Of a stretch of DNA of 64,000 bases, positions 18,576-25,950 are shown piece after piece. The position numbers were made by a program, and so were the translations under genes. Origin of the DNA: Nonomuraea typhae (GTDB lineage Bacteria > Actinomycetota > Actinomycetes > Streptosporangiales > Streptosporangiaceae). Location of the stretch: assembly GCF_009760925.1 (NCBI RefSeq), contig NZ_VRLV01000005.1:434001-498000 (forward strand), written 5' to 3'. Under the pieces are notes generated by a model. That model was not told the DNA's origin and searched no databases. It worked only from the letters and a program-made list of their open reading frames with translations. Position 1 is the stretch's first letter. The number at the start of each line of letters is the position of its first letter.

Positions 18576-19550
18576 ATGCGGTACAAAGCGCTCGTGGCCG
18601 GGCTGTTGCTCGGCGCCGCCTTGGGCATCGCCGCCCGCAGAAGATCCGCCGAGCCGCTCGGCGGGCACCAGGGCCGGAGACTGCCGGTCGAGACCGACGA
18701 CGGCGCCGTCATCGACGTCGACATCAAGGAGCCGGACGGCCCGCCCGCCTACGCCGTGGTCTTCGCCCACGGCTGGGTGCTCACCCGGCACAGCTGGCAT
18801 TACCAACGGGAGGCGCTCCCCGCAGAGGCCATGCTGGTCAGCTACGACCAGCGCGGGCACGGCGCCTCCACGCCCGGCCCCGGCGGCCCGTGCTCGATCG
18901 AACGGCTGGCCGCCGACCTGGAGGCGGTCATCGAGGCGGCCGTCCCGCCCGGTCTGCCGATCGTGCTCGTCGGCCACTCGATGGGCGGCATGACCATCAT
19001 GGGACTGGCCGCCCGCCGTCCCGGCCTGTTCGGCGGCCGGGTCGCCGGGGTCGGCCTGATCAGCACGTCCTCGGGACGGCTGGCCGAGAGCTTCGCCGGC
19101 AGGACCGCGCCGGTGCTCCTGAACCGGCTGAAGGCCAGGGCGGCGCTCATCGACGCCAGCCCGCGGTTCCTGCGCGCCGGGACCAACTGGCCGGTCACCC
19201 GGCTGACGGCGTTCGGGGCCAAGCCCCGGCGCCGGCACGTGCGCTTCGTCAACAGGATGGTCGCCGGGACGCCGACCGAGGTGATGGTCGGCTACTTCCA
19301 CGCGATCATGGCGCATGACAAGGTCGCCGCGCTCGAGGCGTTGAGCCGGGTCGAGACGCTGGTGATGGTGGGGGAGCGCGACCGGCTCACCCCACCCGCG
19401 CACGCCCGCCGGATCGCCGCCGCGCTCCCCGGCAGCACGCTCGTGGTCGCGCCCGGCGCCGGTCACATGCTCGGCCTGGAGCGTCCGGAACTGGTCAACG
19501 CGGCGCTGAAGGGGCTGATCCGCAGGTCGCTCGCGCGCGGGGAATGCTGA
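18576..19550 (+). CDS. alpha/beta hydrolase with N-terminal membrane anchor
   Basis: A 324-residue serine hydrolase. A hydrophobic N-terminus (ALVAGLLLGAALGIAA) looks like a membrane anchor or signal; the catalytic triad is S135 in GHSMGG, an Asp in ERDRLTPP and a His in GAGHMLG (about 296). The oxyanion region is FAHGWVLTRHSW. The frame is open from ATG 18552, but TATAGT 7 nt before ATG 18576 suggests a leaderless start there. The last 12 codons and the TGA stop lie in a 32-bp tandem repeat, so the C-terminal tail (IRRSLARGEC) seems to be made by repeat duplication. The substrate is unknown. Confidence 0.88.
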   Translation: MRYKALVAGLLLGAALGIAARRRSAEPLGGHQGRRLPVETDDGAVIDVDIKEPDGPPAYAVVFAHGWVLTRHSWHYQREALPAEAMLVSYDQRGHGASTPGPGGPCSIERLAADLEAVIEAAVPPGLPIVLVGHSMGGMTIMGLAARRPGLFGGRVAGVGLISTSSGRLAESFAGRTAPVLLNRLKARAALIDASPRFLRAGTNWPVTRLTAFGAKPRRRHVRFVNRMVAGTPTEVMVGYFHAIMAHDKVAALEALSRVETLVMVGERDRLTPPAHARRIAAALPGSTLVVAPGAGHMLGLERPELVNAALKGLIRRSLARGEC

Positions 19551-19609
19551 TCCGCAGGTCGCTCGAGCGTGGAGGAGGCTGATCCGCAGGTCGCTCTTGC
19601 GCTGAGGGG
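19514..19609. repeat. three tandem copies of a 32-bp repeat
   Basis: A 19-bp core, GCTGATCCGCAGGTCGCTC, recurs at 19514, 19546 and 19578, exactly 32 bp apart, each followed by a diverged 13-bp G-rich tail. The first copy is coding for the hydrolase; the second supplies its TGA stop; the third lies between the convergent hydrolase and HAD genes. The perfect cores and diverged tails point to recent duplication or selection on the core. Confidence 0.93.
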
Positions 19610-19613
19610 GCCT

Positions 19614-20486
19614 CTACTTGCCGCGGTAGTGGCGGCGCAGGGCGATCCCGGCCGCTATGCCGCCCGCGACCGCGCCGACCCCGGCCGCGATCGGCAAGGC
19701 GGCCAGCGTGGCCTTGCGGCCGGTGCGGAAGTCCTTGACCGGCCAGTCGTGCTTCCTGGCGTGCTCACGCAGTTCGGAGTCGGGATTGATGGCCACCGCC
19801 TGCCCGACCAGCGACAACAGCGGCAGGTCGTTGGCCGAGTCGCTGTAGGCGGTGCAGCGGGTGAGGTCCAGCCCCTCCCGCCTGGCCAGCGCGCGCACCG
19901 CCTCGGCCTTGGCCGGGCCGTGCAACAGGTCGCCCACCAGGCGGCCGGTGTACACGCCGTCGCTGGACTCGGCGACCGTGCCGAGCGCGCCGGTCAGCCC
20001 GAGGCGCTGGGCGATCACCCGGGCCAGCTCGACCGGCGTGGCCGTCACCAGCCACACCCGCTGGCCGGCGTCCAGGTGCGACTGTGCCAGCGCCCTGGTG
20101 CCCGCCCAGATGCGGTCGGCCATGACCTCGTCGTAGATCTCCTCGCCGAGCCGTACCACGTCGTCGACCTTGCTGCCGGCCACGAAGGCCAGCGCGGTCT
20201 CGCGGGCCACGGCGATGTGCTCGGGGTTCTCGTTGCCGCGCAGCCGGAAGGCGGCCTGCCCGAGGGCGAACCTCAGCAGGTCGGAGGTGGTGAACATGCC
20301 GCGCGTGGCCAGCCCTCTGGCGAAGTGGTAGATCGAGGCGCCGCGCATCATCGTGTTGTCCACGTCGAAGAACGCGGCCGCCTCGAGGTCGGGCGCGACG
20401 GGTTCGGCCGACACCGCGGCCGCGGCGGCGACCTCGCCGGCGACTTGGGCTTCCGTCTCGTGTCGTCGTCGCAGGAGCCGCCTCAT
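19614..20486 (-). CDS. HAD-IB family phosphatase (SerB1-like), membrane-tailed
   Basis: A 290-residue HAD-superfamily hydrolase of subfamily IB. The nucleophile motif is FFDVDNT (D41, general acid D43), motif II LVTATP lies mid-protein, and motif III is [11 protein letters not shown]. The C-terminus is a hydrophobic stretch with an RRHYRGK basic end, suggesting a membrane tail. Related proteins in the same neighbourhood (SerB1, Rv0505c) are annotated as phosphoserine phosphatase, but the substrate is not proven. TAAGCT 8 nt upstream of the ATG suggests leaderless expression. It converges on the alpha/beta hydrolase gene, with the tandem repeat between them. Confidence 0.88.
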   Translation of the reverse strand: MRRLLRRRHETEAQVAGEVAAAAAVSAEPVAPDLEAAAFFDVDNTMMRGASIYHFARGLATRGMFTTSDLLRFALGQAAFRLRGNENPEHIAVARETALAFVAGSKVDDVVRLGEEIYDEVMADRIWAGTRALAQSHLDAGQRVWLVTATPVELARVIAQRLGLTGALGTVAESSDGVYTGRLVGDLLHGPAKAEAVRALARREGLDLTRCTAYSDSANDLPLLSLVGQAVAINPDSELREHARKHDWPVKDFRTGRKATLAALPIAAGVGAVAGGIAAGIALRRHYRGK

Positions 20487-20494
20487 GGACAGCT

Positions 20495-20500
20495 AGCTTA
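20495..20500 (-). promoter_or_regulatory. candidate leaderless -10 element of the HAD gene
   Basis: TAAGCT on the minus strand ends 8 nt before the ATG at 20486. No Shine-Dalgarno is present in the short leader. Confidence 0.35.
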
Positions 20501-20648
20501 CCCAGACGAGAAGGGCAAAGCCGGGCAGTCCATCGTTGCCCTCTGTCCGTTGGAGGAACGTTCATGCGACGCCCCGCCGCGCCGTCTCGCGCAGCCGTCC
20601 GGACTCCTTCTCGTCCCCGGTGCCGGCGGCCTCGCGCTCAGCGGGGCG

Positions 20649-21359
20649 TCACTGGGGTCCCGCCAGGCCCTCGATGTAGTGCAGGTACGTGCTCGCCTGG
20701 TCCATTTCGGGGCCCTTGAGCTGGTCCAGCATCGGCTCGATCCGGTCGCGCTGCTCCTCGGCGAAGCTGCCCAGGCGGGGCGAGCGCGGCTCCACTCGTT
20801 CCAGGCGGCTGATCGCCGAGCGCGTGGCCTCCGCCATGTCACTCAGCGTAGCCGCGACAAGGGGGCCGTCCTCGCCGGCGCCGCCGAGCAGGGCGGCCAC
20901 CTCGGCGGCGCGTTCCCTGGCCGAGACCATCTCGCGCTCGGCCCGCTCCTTGTCGTCGGTGCTCAGCCTGACCAGGGTGTGCTCGGCCGCCCTTTTGAGC
21001 GGGTAGAGCGTGTCTCCCGGCACCGCCCGGTAGGTGGCGAACGCCGAGATCATCATGCCCACGGCCAGGCTGAGCGTGGCGAGCTGGGTGGGCCACGACA
21101 GCCGGACCCGCGCCCGCCTGACCGGCTTGGCGTGCCGGGCCGTACCGGTGCGCGGGCGCGCGGGCGGCTCCGCGGCCGTGTCGTCGGCGACGATGAGGAG
21201 GTCGGCCGAGGTCAGCTGAGCGCGCAGGCGCTCGCGGAACTCACCGTCGGGCCCGCCGCCGCGCGGAACCCGGCTCAGCTCGTCCAACTGGCCGAGAACC
21301 CGCTCCTGCGACCTGCGTGTGGCTCCGAACGGCCATCGGCGAGGTCGCGCCCTACCCAT
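20649..21359 (-). CDS. DUF5667-type membrane protein, candidate anti-sigma factor of the BldN-like sigma
   Basis: A 236-residue protein with a cytoplasmic N-terminus of about 88 residues, one membrane helix (about 90-110) and an extracytoplasmic DUF5667 region that opens with PGDTLYPLK and continues as charged amphipathic helices. In Streptomyces the gene next to bldN encodes RsbN, a single-pass anti-sigma factor that binds BldN. Topology, gene order and a 62-bp spacing suggest the same role here, although no zinc anti-sigma motif is present and the pairing is inferred. ATG at 21359 has AGGGAG upstream; the longer frame to 21563 overlaps the sigma gene and was rejected. Confidence 0.75.
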   Translation of the reverse strand: MGRARPRRWPFGATRRSQERVLGQLDELSRVPRGGGPDGEFRERLRAQLTSADLLIVADDTAAEPPARPRTGTARHAKPVRRARVRLSWPTQLATLSLAVGMMISAFATYRAVPGDTLYPLKRAAEHTLVRLSTDDKERAEREMVSARERAAEVAALLGGAGEDGPLVAATLSDMAEATRSAISRLERVEPRSPRLGSFAEEQRDRIEPMLDQLKGPEMDQASTYLHYIEGLAGPQ

Positions 21360-21421
21360 GACTGCTCCCTGAGGCCCCCGTGCGTGGTGACACCTGCCTA
21401 ACGAGGCGCCGCGTGCGGAGG

Positions 21422-22060
21422 TTACGCCAGGTCGTGCTTGAGAGCCCTGGCCAGGGCCCGGATCGCACGGAACTGCAGCGCTTTGATCGCTCCACTCTTC
21501 TTCCCCATGATCAACGCGGTCTCCGCGAGAGACAGGCCGTGCAGGAAGCGAAGGACGACGCATTCCTGCTGCTCGGGATTGAGGTCTCGGACGGCGCGCA
21601 GCACGCGGTCGTTGATGATGGCCGTGACCACCGCGTTCTCCGGGATGTAGGAGCCGTCCATCGGGACGTCGAGCACCTCACCCGTGGTGATCTCCAGCCG
21701 GTAGCGCCCGGACTTGTAGTGGTCGGTGACGAGGTTGCGGGCGATCGTCACGAGCCAGGCGCCGAAGTCGCGGCCTTGCCAGGTGAAGTCGGCGACGCGG
21801 CGGAGGGCACGTAAGAATGTCTCGCTGGTGAGGTCCTCGGCGAGCGGATGAGAGCCCACCCGGAAGTAGATGTAGCGGTAGACAAGATCGACGTAGCGGT
21901 CGTAGAGCGTGCCAAAGGCGTCCGTGTCTCCGGTCTTGGCACGCAACACCAGCGTGCGCACGTCATCTGGAATCTCTTCGCGCACGGCAAGCTCGCTCGT
22001 CCGGGCGTTGCCAGCGACCGCTGGCGGCAGGAGCCCGGCGAACGGCCACGAGTCAGGCAT
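21422..22060 (-). CDS. bldN: BldN-like ECF sigma factor
   Basis: A 212-residue sigma factor. After a 30-residue N-terminal extension, region 2 (about 45-115) reads LYDRYVDLVYRYIYFRVG and DFTWQGRDFGAWLVTIARNLV, and region 4 (about 150-208) reads LNPEQQECVVLRFLHGLSLAE and GAIKALQFRAIRALARAL. These blocks match Streptomyces BldN closely, much more than generic ECF factors. BldN directs expression of chaplins, rodlins and bldM during aerial hyphae formation. The Streptomyces protein has a long processed N-terminal pro-sequence; here the extension is much shorter. A promoter candidate lies at 22100-22128 and the probable anti-sigma gene follows. Confidence 0.82.
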   Translation of the reverse strand: MPDSWPFAGLLPPAVAGNARTSELAVREEIPDDVRTLVLRAKTGDTDAFGTLYDRYVDLVYRYIYFRVGSHPLAEDLTSETFLRALRRVADFTWQGRDFGAWLVTIARNLVTDHYKSGRYRLEITTGEVLDVPMDGSYIPENAVVTAIINDRVLRAVRDLNPEQQECVVLRFLHGLSLAETALIMGKKSGAIKALQFRAIRALARALKHDLA

Positions 22061-22099
22061 CCGGTATCCCTGGGGGTAAGGGGTGCGGCGTGCTCGAAC

Positions 22100-22128
22100 A
22101 CTCTAGAAATCAACCGGAAATTCCACAA
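22100..22128 (-). promoter_or_regulatory. candidate promoter of the bldN-like gene
   Basis: On the minus strand TTGTGG (22128-22123) and TAGAGT (22105-22100) are separated by 17 bp. The predicted start would leave a leader of about 30 nt before ATG 22060. The region is AT-richer than its surroundings, as expected for a divergent promoter zone. Confidence 0.4.
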
Positions 22129-22238
22129 TCCGCTTCGGGGTGGCGTGACTAGCCGTAATCGGCGGATACGGTGTGGACCGACCCGTTCCCTCTTCGGCTA
22201 CCGGCTGGGAGGCATCGTCCGGCAGCATTGGAGTCACC

Positions 22239-23666
22239 ATGGAGATCCTCGTTGCTGTCCTGGCCTTCGCCGGCGCACTACTCGCCGCGATCGCCACCGG
22301 TGCCTTGATCCGCAACCTCCGTGAGGAGCGCGAAGGGTGGCTCATCGCCTGGACCGTCGCCGCCGCGATGCTCTGCGTCGCCCTCGGCGCGGTCGGCACG
22401 GGTTATCTCGTCGGCTTCGGCGAGACCACCTTCCGGATCTATCAGCTGGCCGGATCCCTGATCGCGCCGCTCTGGATGGCCATCGGGCTCATCCAGCTAC
22501 TGACCGAGAAGACGCCACCGAAGTTCCTCGCCTGGTTGTTCGGGATCGCGTTCACGATCGTGACCGCCGTGGTGATCGTATTCGATCCGGTGCTCAAGGG
22601 CAGCGAGATGGTCAAGGTGCTGCCGTCCGGCTCCGCCCATTGGGGGCTCATCGCCGGCTACACCCTGGTCGGCGCGCACGTGATCGACGGGCTCATCCTG
22701 CTGGGCTGCGTGGTGCTGGCCGCGCTGCGCTGGCGTGGCGGGGACGACTACGACACCGACAACCTGCACGCCACGCTGGTCATCGCGCCCTCGGCGCTCG
22801 CGCTGATCGGCGCGCTGCGCTTCTCGGTGCCGGGGATCTTCACCACCGCGCTGCTCGTCGTGGCCGCCGCCGCGATCTGGTACTCCGTGCTGCGCCCGCT
22901 CGCGCCATACGAGGATGAGGACGAGGAGGCCGACATCAAGAGCGACGCCTGGGACCGCCCCTCGACCGGCCGCAGGGCCATGGCCGAGCAGACGCCCGCC
23001 CGCATGGAGGCGCAGGCCCCGATCGAACCCGTGCGGCCCAGGAGCCCCGGTCTGGGCGACCTCGTGGCCGAATACCGCGCCGGAGACCCCGCCCCCGTCC
23101 CCGGGTACGCCGCGCCGATGGATGCGGGCCCTTCGACCGGCTACGTCATGAACGGCCAGGAGCAAGCCTTCGGCCAGGAACCGGCCTTCCCGCAGGAGCA
23201 GGCGTTCGGCCGCCACAGCGCGAGCCCCCAGCAGCCGCCCCAGGACGGCTACAACATGCCGAACACCGGCGTCGTCTACCCGGGCGCCGAACTGTTCACG
23301 CCGAGCGCTCCCCAGCCCGTTCAGGGCGGGCGTCCCTCGCCCAACATCTACGGCCTGCTGACCGTCTTCACGCTCATGGACGGCTCGGGCGAGATGTTCG
23401 ACCGCCTGGCCGAGCAGACCGTCGAGGCGGTACGGCGCGGCGAGCCCGACACGCTCGTCTACGCCTGCCACGCGGTCAAGTCGGCCCCCCTGCAGCGCAT
23501 CGTCTACGAGCTCTACCGCGACGAGGTCGCTTTCCAGGACCACCAGCGCCAGCCGCACGTCGAGCGCTTCGTGGCCGAACGGCAGGCGATGGTCCTGGCC
23601 ACGAACATCATCGAGCTGACCGTCAACGCCGCGAAGGTCGTCCCCCTGCCCACGGCCCTGTTCTAG
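22239..23666 (+). CDS. multi-pass membrane protein fused to an ABM (quinol monooxygenase-like) domain
   Basis: A 475-residue protein in three parts. Residues 1-225 contain about seven membrane helices; 226-375 form a Pro/Gln/Ala-rich, probably disordered cytoplasmic linker that opens with an acidic run (YEDEDEEAD); about 378-475 match the antibiotic-biosynthesis monooxygenase (ABM) ferredoxin-like fold (LLTVFTLMDG, YELYRDEVAFQDHQ, PHVERFVAER). ABM domains act in quinone or polyketide oxidation, heme degradation or as small sensors. ATG at 22239 was chosen for the GGAG 5-8 nt upstream. It diverges from the bldN-like gene. The biochemical role is not known. Confidence 0.8.
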   Translation: MEILVAVLAFAGALLAAIATGALIRNLREEREGWLIAWTVAAAMLCVALGAVGTGYLVGFGETTFRIYQLAGSLIAPLWMAIGLIQLLTEKTPPKFLAWLFGIAFTIVTAVVIVFDPVLKGSEMVKVLPSGSAHWGLIAGYTLVGAHVIDGLILLGCVVLAALRWRGGDDYDTDNLHATLVIAPSALALIGALRFSVPGIFTTALLVVAAAAIWYSVLRPLAPYEDEDEEADIKSDAWDRPSTGRRAMAEQTPARMEAQAPIEPVRPRSPGLGDLVAEYRAGDPAPVPGYAAPMDAGPSTGYVMNGQEQAFGQEPAFPQEQAFGRHSASPQQPPQDGYNMPNTGVVYPGAELFTPSAPQPVQGGRPSPNIYGLLTVFTLMDGSGEMFDRLAEQTVEAVRRGEPDTLVYACHAVKSAPLQRIVYELYRDEVAFQDHQRQPHVERFVAERQAMVLATNIIELTVNAAKVVPLPTALF

Positions 23667-23670
23667 CCCG

Positions 23671-23904
23671 CTAGCCAAGGGCCGCCCGCAGCCGTTCCTC
23701 CGACACGCGCCAGAAGTCGTGCTGGACGCCGTCCACCAGCGTGACGGGAATCATGTCGTTGTACTTTTCCCGCAGCTCATCGGAGGTGTCGATGTCGATC
23801 TCGGTCCACGTGACGCCCAGCTCGGCGGCGACTTTGGCGATGACGGAGCGGGCCTCGTCACACAGGTGGCAGCCCTTCCGGCCGTACAGAGTGATCTCGT
23901 GCAT
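23671..23904 (-). CDS. glutaredoxin-like protein
   Basis: A 77-residue thioredoxin-fold protein with a CHLC active site (C12, C15 in GRKGCHLCDEA) and the cis-proline region IPVTLVDG. It is the short glutaredoxin/NrdH-like type found upstream of hem genes in actinobacteria (Rv0508 position). In actinomycetes it would be reduced by mycothiol or thioredoxin reductase, which is not visible here. ATG at 23904 was chosen because TACCGT lies 7 nt upstream (leaderless); the in-frame GTG at 23913 adds three residues. It diverges from rex and its promoter region is covered by the Rex operator. Confidence 0.85.
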   Translation of the reverse strand: MHEITLYGRKGCHLCDEARSVIAKVAAELGVTWTEIDIDTSDELREKYNDMIPVTLVDGVQHDFWRVSEERLRAALG

Positions 23905-23911
23905 GCCGTCC

Positions 23912-23917
23912 ACGGTA
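23912..23917 (-). promoter_or_regulatory. candidate leaderless -10 element of the glutaredoxin-like gene
   Basis: TACCGT on the minus strand ends 7 nt before ATG 23904. The Rex operator at 23927-23944 begins 9 bp upstream and would cover the -35 region. Confidence 0.45.
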
Positions 23918-23926
23918 GTGCTGACT

Positions 23927-23944
23927 TTGTGCGTCGGTTCACAA
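23927..23944. promoter_or_regulatory. Rex operator (ROP) between glutaredoxin-like gene and rex
   Basis: TTGTG-CGTCGGTT-CACAA matches the consensus TTGTGAANNNNTTCACAA at 12 of 14 specified positions. The outer palindrome extends to TTTGTG/CACAAA. It lies where both divergent promoters should start, so Rex probably represses its own operon and the glutaredoxin-like gene when NADH/NAD+ is low. Confidence 0.85.
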
Positions 23945-23950
23945 AGGGAT

Positions 23951-23956
23951 TAACCT
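23951..23956 (+). promoter_or_regulatory. candidate -10 element of the rex-hem operon
   Basis: TAACCT follows the Rex operator by 6 bp, so the operator would overlap the -35 and spacer. The leader to GTG 24020 would be about 57 nt. Confidence 0.4.
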
Positions 23957-23980
23957 GAAAGACGGTTCGATTCCGATGAC

Positions 23981-23996
23981 GCGGCCGAGAGGCCGC
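23981..23996 (+). promoter_or_regulatory. GNRA-capped hairpin in the rex leader
   Basis: GCGGCC-GAGA-GGCCGC forms a perfect 6-bp stem with a GNRA-type tetraloop. It ends 10 nt before the GGAG ribosome binding site of rex, so it could stabilise the message or tune translation. No T-run follows, so it is not a classic terminator. Confidence 0.5.
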
Positions 23997-24019
23997 CCGT
24001 TCCCCTGGAGCTCCCGCAC

Positions 24020-24697
24020 GTGAAGAGCCCGTCCCAGCCCCGTGACCGTGGCATCCCCGAAGCGACGGTCGCACGGCTCCCGCTGTACCTGCGGGCGCTG
24101 CACGGGATGGCCGAGCGTGGCATCGCCACCGTCTCGTCCGAGGATCTGGCGACCGCCGCGGGCGTGAACTCGGCCAAGCTCCGCAAGGACCTATCGCATT
24201 TGGGGTCGTATGGCACTCGGGGCGTGGGGTACGACGTTGAATACCTTGTGTACCAGATCTCCCGGGAGCTGGGCCTGACCCAGGACTGGGCCGTGGCCAT
24301 CGTCGGCGTCGGCAACCTCGGCCGCGCCCTCGCCAACTACGGCGGCTTCGTCTCCCGCGGATTCCGGATCGCCGCCCTGCTCGACGCCGACCCCGAAATC
24401 GTGGGCGACGACATCGCAGGGTTGAATGTGGAGCACATCGACGAGCTGGAAGCCGTGATCGGGCGGCGGGGCGTCTCGATCGTGGTTCTGGCGACACCGG
24501 CGGCGGCGGCTCAGGAAGTGTGCGACCGTGTGGTTGCCGCGGGAGTGACGAGCATCCTGAACTTTGCTCCTGTCGTACTTTCCGTGCCTCAAACCGTCGA
24601 TGTCCGTAAAGTTGACCTATCAATTGAATTGCAGATCCTTGCGTTCCATGAGCAACGCAAAGCTGGGGGGCCACTCATGGCCGTGGACAGTCAATGA
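24020..24697 (+). CDS. rex: redox-sensing transcriptional repressor Rex
   Basis: A 225-residue Rex protein. The winged-helix DNA-binding domain covers about 12-85, with the recognition helix in AAGVNSAKLRKDLSHLGSYG; the NAD(H)-binding Rossmann domain begins with VGVGNLGRALANY (G96-G101) and ends with a swapped C-terminal helix. Rex binds its operator when the NADH/NAD+ ratio is low and releases when NADH rises. In Streptomyces it controls cydABCD, rex-hemACD and nuo genes. GTG at 24020 has GGAG 9 nt upstream. The stop overlaps the hemA start by ATGA, giving the rex-hemA-hemC-hemD operon known from Streptomyces. Confidence 0.97.
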   Translation: MKSPSQPRDRGIPEATVARLPLYLRALHGMAERGIATVSSEDLATAAGVNSAKLRKDLSHLGSYGTRGVGYDVEYLVYQISRELGLTQDWAVAIVGVGNLGRALANYGGFVSRGFRIAALLDADPEIVGDDIAGLNVEHIDELEAVIGRRGVSIVVLATPAAAAQEVCDRVVAAGVTSILNFAPVVLSVPQTVDVRKVDLSIELQILAFHEQRKAGGPLMAVDSQ

Positions 24698-25950
24698 GTG
24701 TTTTGACGATCGGACTCAGCCACCGGACAGCGCCGGTGGCCATGCTCGAGCGCGTGTCTGTGTCGGGGGACACTCTGGCCAAACTTCTCTTCGACGTCCA
24801 GAAGGACGTCTGCGTCGCCGAAGCGATGGTGGTCTCGACCTGTAACCGAGTCGAGGTCTACGCCGCCGTGGACCGTTTCCACGCGGCCGTGACGGCGATC
24901 ACCAGGCTGCTGAGCGTCCATTCCGGCGTGCCGGTCGACGAGCTGACGCCGCATCTGTACGTGCATTACGAGGACCGCGCCGTCGAGCACCTCTTCTCGG
25001 TGGTGTGCGGCCTCGACTCGATGGTGGTCGGCGAGGGCCAGATCCTCGGCCAGGTCCGCCAGGCGCTCAAGCTCGGCCAGAAGGTCGGCACCGTCGGCGC
25101 CACGCTGAACGAACTCGTCCAGCAGGCGCTGCGGGTGGGCAAGCGGGCCCACACCGACACCGGCATCGACCAGGCCGGCGCCTCGCTCGTCACCGCCGGC
25201 CTCGCCTTCTTCGGCCCCCTGCAGGGCAAGCGGGCGCTCGTCGTCGGCGCCGGCTCGATGAGCGCGCTCGCCGCCGCCACCCTCGCCCGCGCGGGCGCCG
25301 GCGAGATCGTGGTGGCCAACCGCACCTTCGAACGCGGCGCACGGCTGGCCCAGGCGGTCGGCGGCCGGGCCGTCGGGCTGCGCGACGTTCCCCAGGAGCT
25401 CGCCACGGCCGACCTTGTGATCACGTGCACCGGCGGAGGGTCGCACGTCATCACCCCGGACATGGTCACCGGCGAGGTCTTCCTCCTCGACCTGGCGCTT
25501 CCCCACGACGTCGACCCGGCCGTGCGCGAGCTGCCCGGCGTCACGCTGGTCGACCTGGAGACGATCCAGGAGTCGGGCATCGGCTCGCGCGAGGGCGACG
25601 CCGTACAGACGGTGCGTGAGCTCGTGGCGCAGGAGCTGACGGCCTTCCTGGACGCCGAGCGCGCGGCCAAGGTCACCCCGACCGTGGTGGCGCTGCGCAG
25701 CAAGGCGGCCGACGTCGTCGAGGCCGAACTCGGCCGGCTGCTCATGCGCCTGCCGGAACTCGACGAGCGGGCCCGCGGCGAGGTCACGCAGACCGTGCAG
25801 CGCGTGGTCGACAAACTCCTTCACGAGCCCACTGTGCGTGTCAAACAGCTCGCCACCTCGCCCGGAGGCGATCATTATGCGGAAGCGCTGCGCGAGTTGT
25901 TCGACCTGGATCCGAAGATGCCCGAAGCCGTAAGGGAGGTGGAACTGTGA
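24694..25950 (+). CDS. hemA: glutamyl-tRNA reductase
   Basis: A 418-residue enzyme that reduces glutamyl-tRNA(Glu) to glutamate-1-semialdehyde with NADPH, the first committed step of C5-pathway heme synthesis. Catalytic C50 is in STCNRVEVY; the signature GLDSMVVGEGQILGQV follows; the NADPH domain carries VVGAGSMSALAA; a C-terminal helical dimerisation domain ends the protein. ATG overlaps the rex stop, and its own stop overlaps the hemC GTG. Location behind rex implies that heme precursor supply follows the cellular NADH/NAD+ ratio. Confidence 0.98.
   Translation: MSVLTIGLSHRTAPVAMLERVSVSGDTLAKLLFDVQKDVCVAEAMVVSTCNRVEVYAAVDRFHAAVTAITRLLSVHSGVPVDELTPHLYVHYEDRAVEHLFSVVCGLDSMVVGEGQILGQVRQALKLGQKVGTVGATLNELVQQALRVGKRAHTDTGIDQAGASLVTAGLAFFGPLQGKRALVVGAGSMSALAAATLARAGAGEIVVANRTFERGARLAQAVGGRAVGLRDVPQELATADLVITCTGGGSHVITPDMVTGEVFLLDLALPHDVDPAVRELPGVTLVDLETIQESGIGSREGDAVQTVRELVAQELTAFLDAERAAKVTPTVVALRSKAADVVEAELGRLLMRLPELDERARGEVTQTVQRVVDKLLHEPTVRVKQLATSPGGDHYAEALRELFDLDPKMPEAVREVEL

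Noticed and set aside
17460-19466. 668-codon minus-strand frame opposite the sigma, LCP and hydrolase genes
   Set aside because: It spans three well-supported genes and shows shadow composition only.
23967-23979. GGTTCGATTCC-like string resembling a tRNA T-arm in the rex leader
   Set aside because: The five-base T stem does not pair fully and no D arm, anticodon arm or acceptor stem can be built around it.
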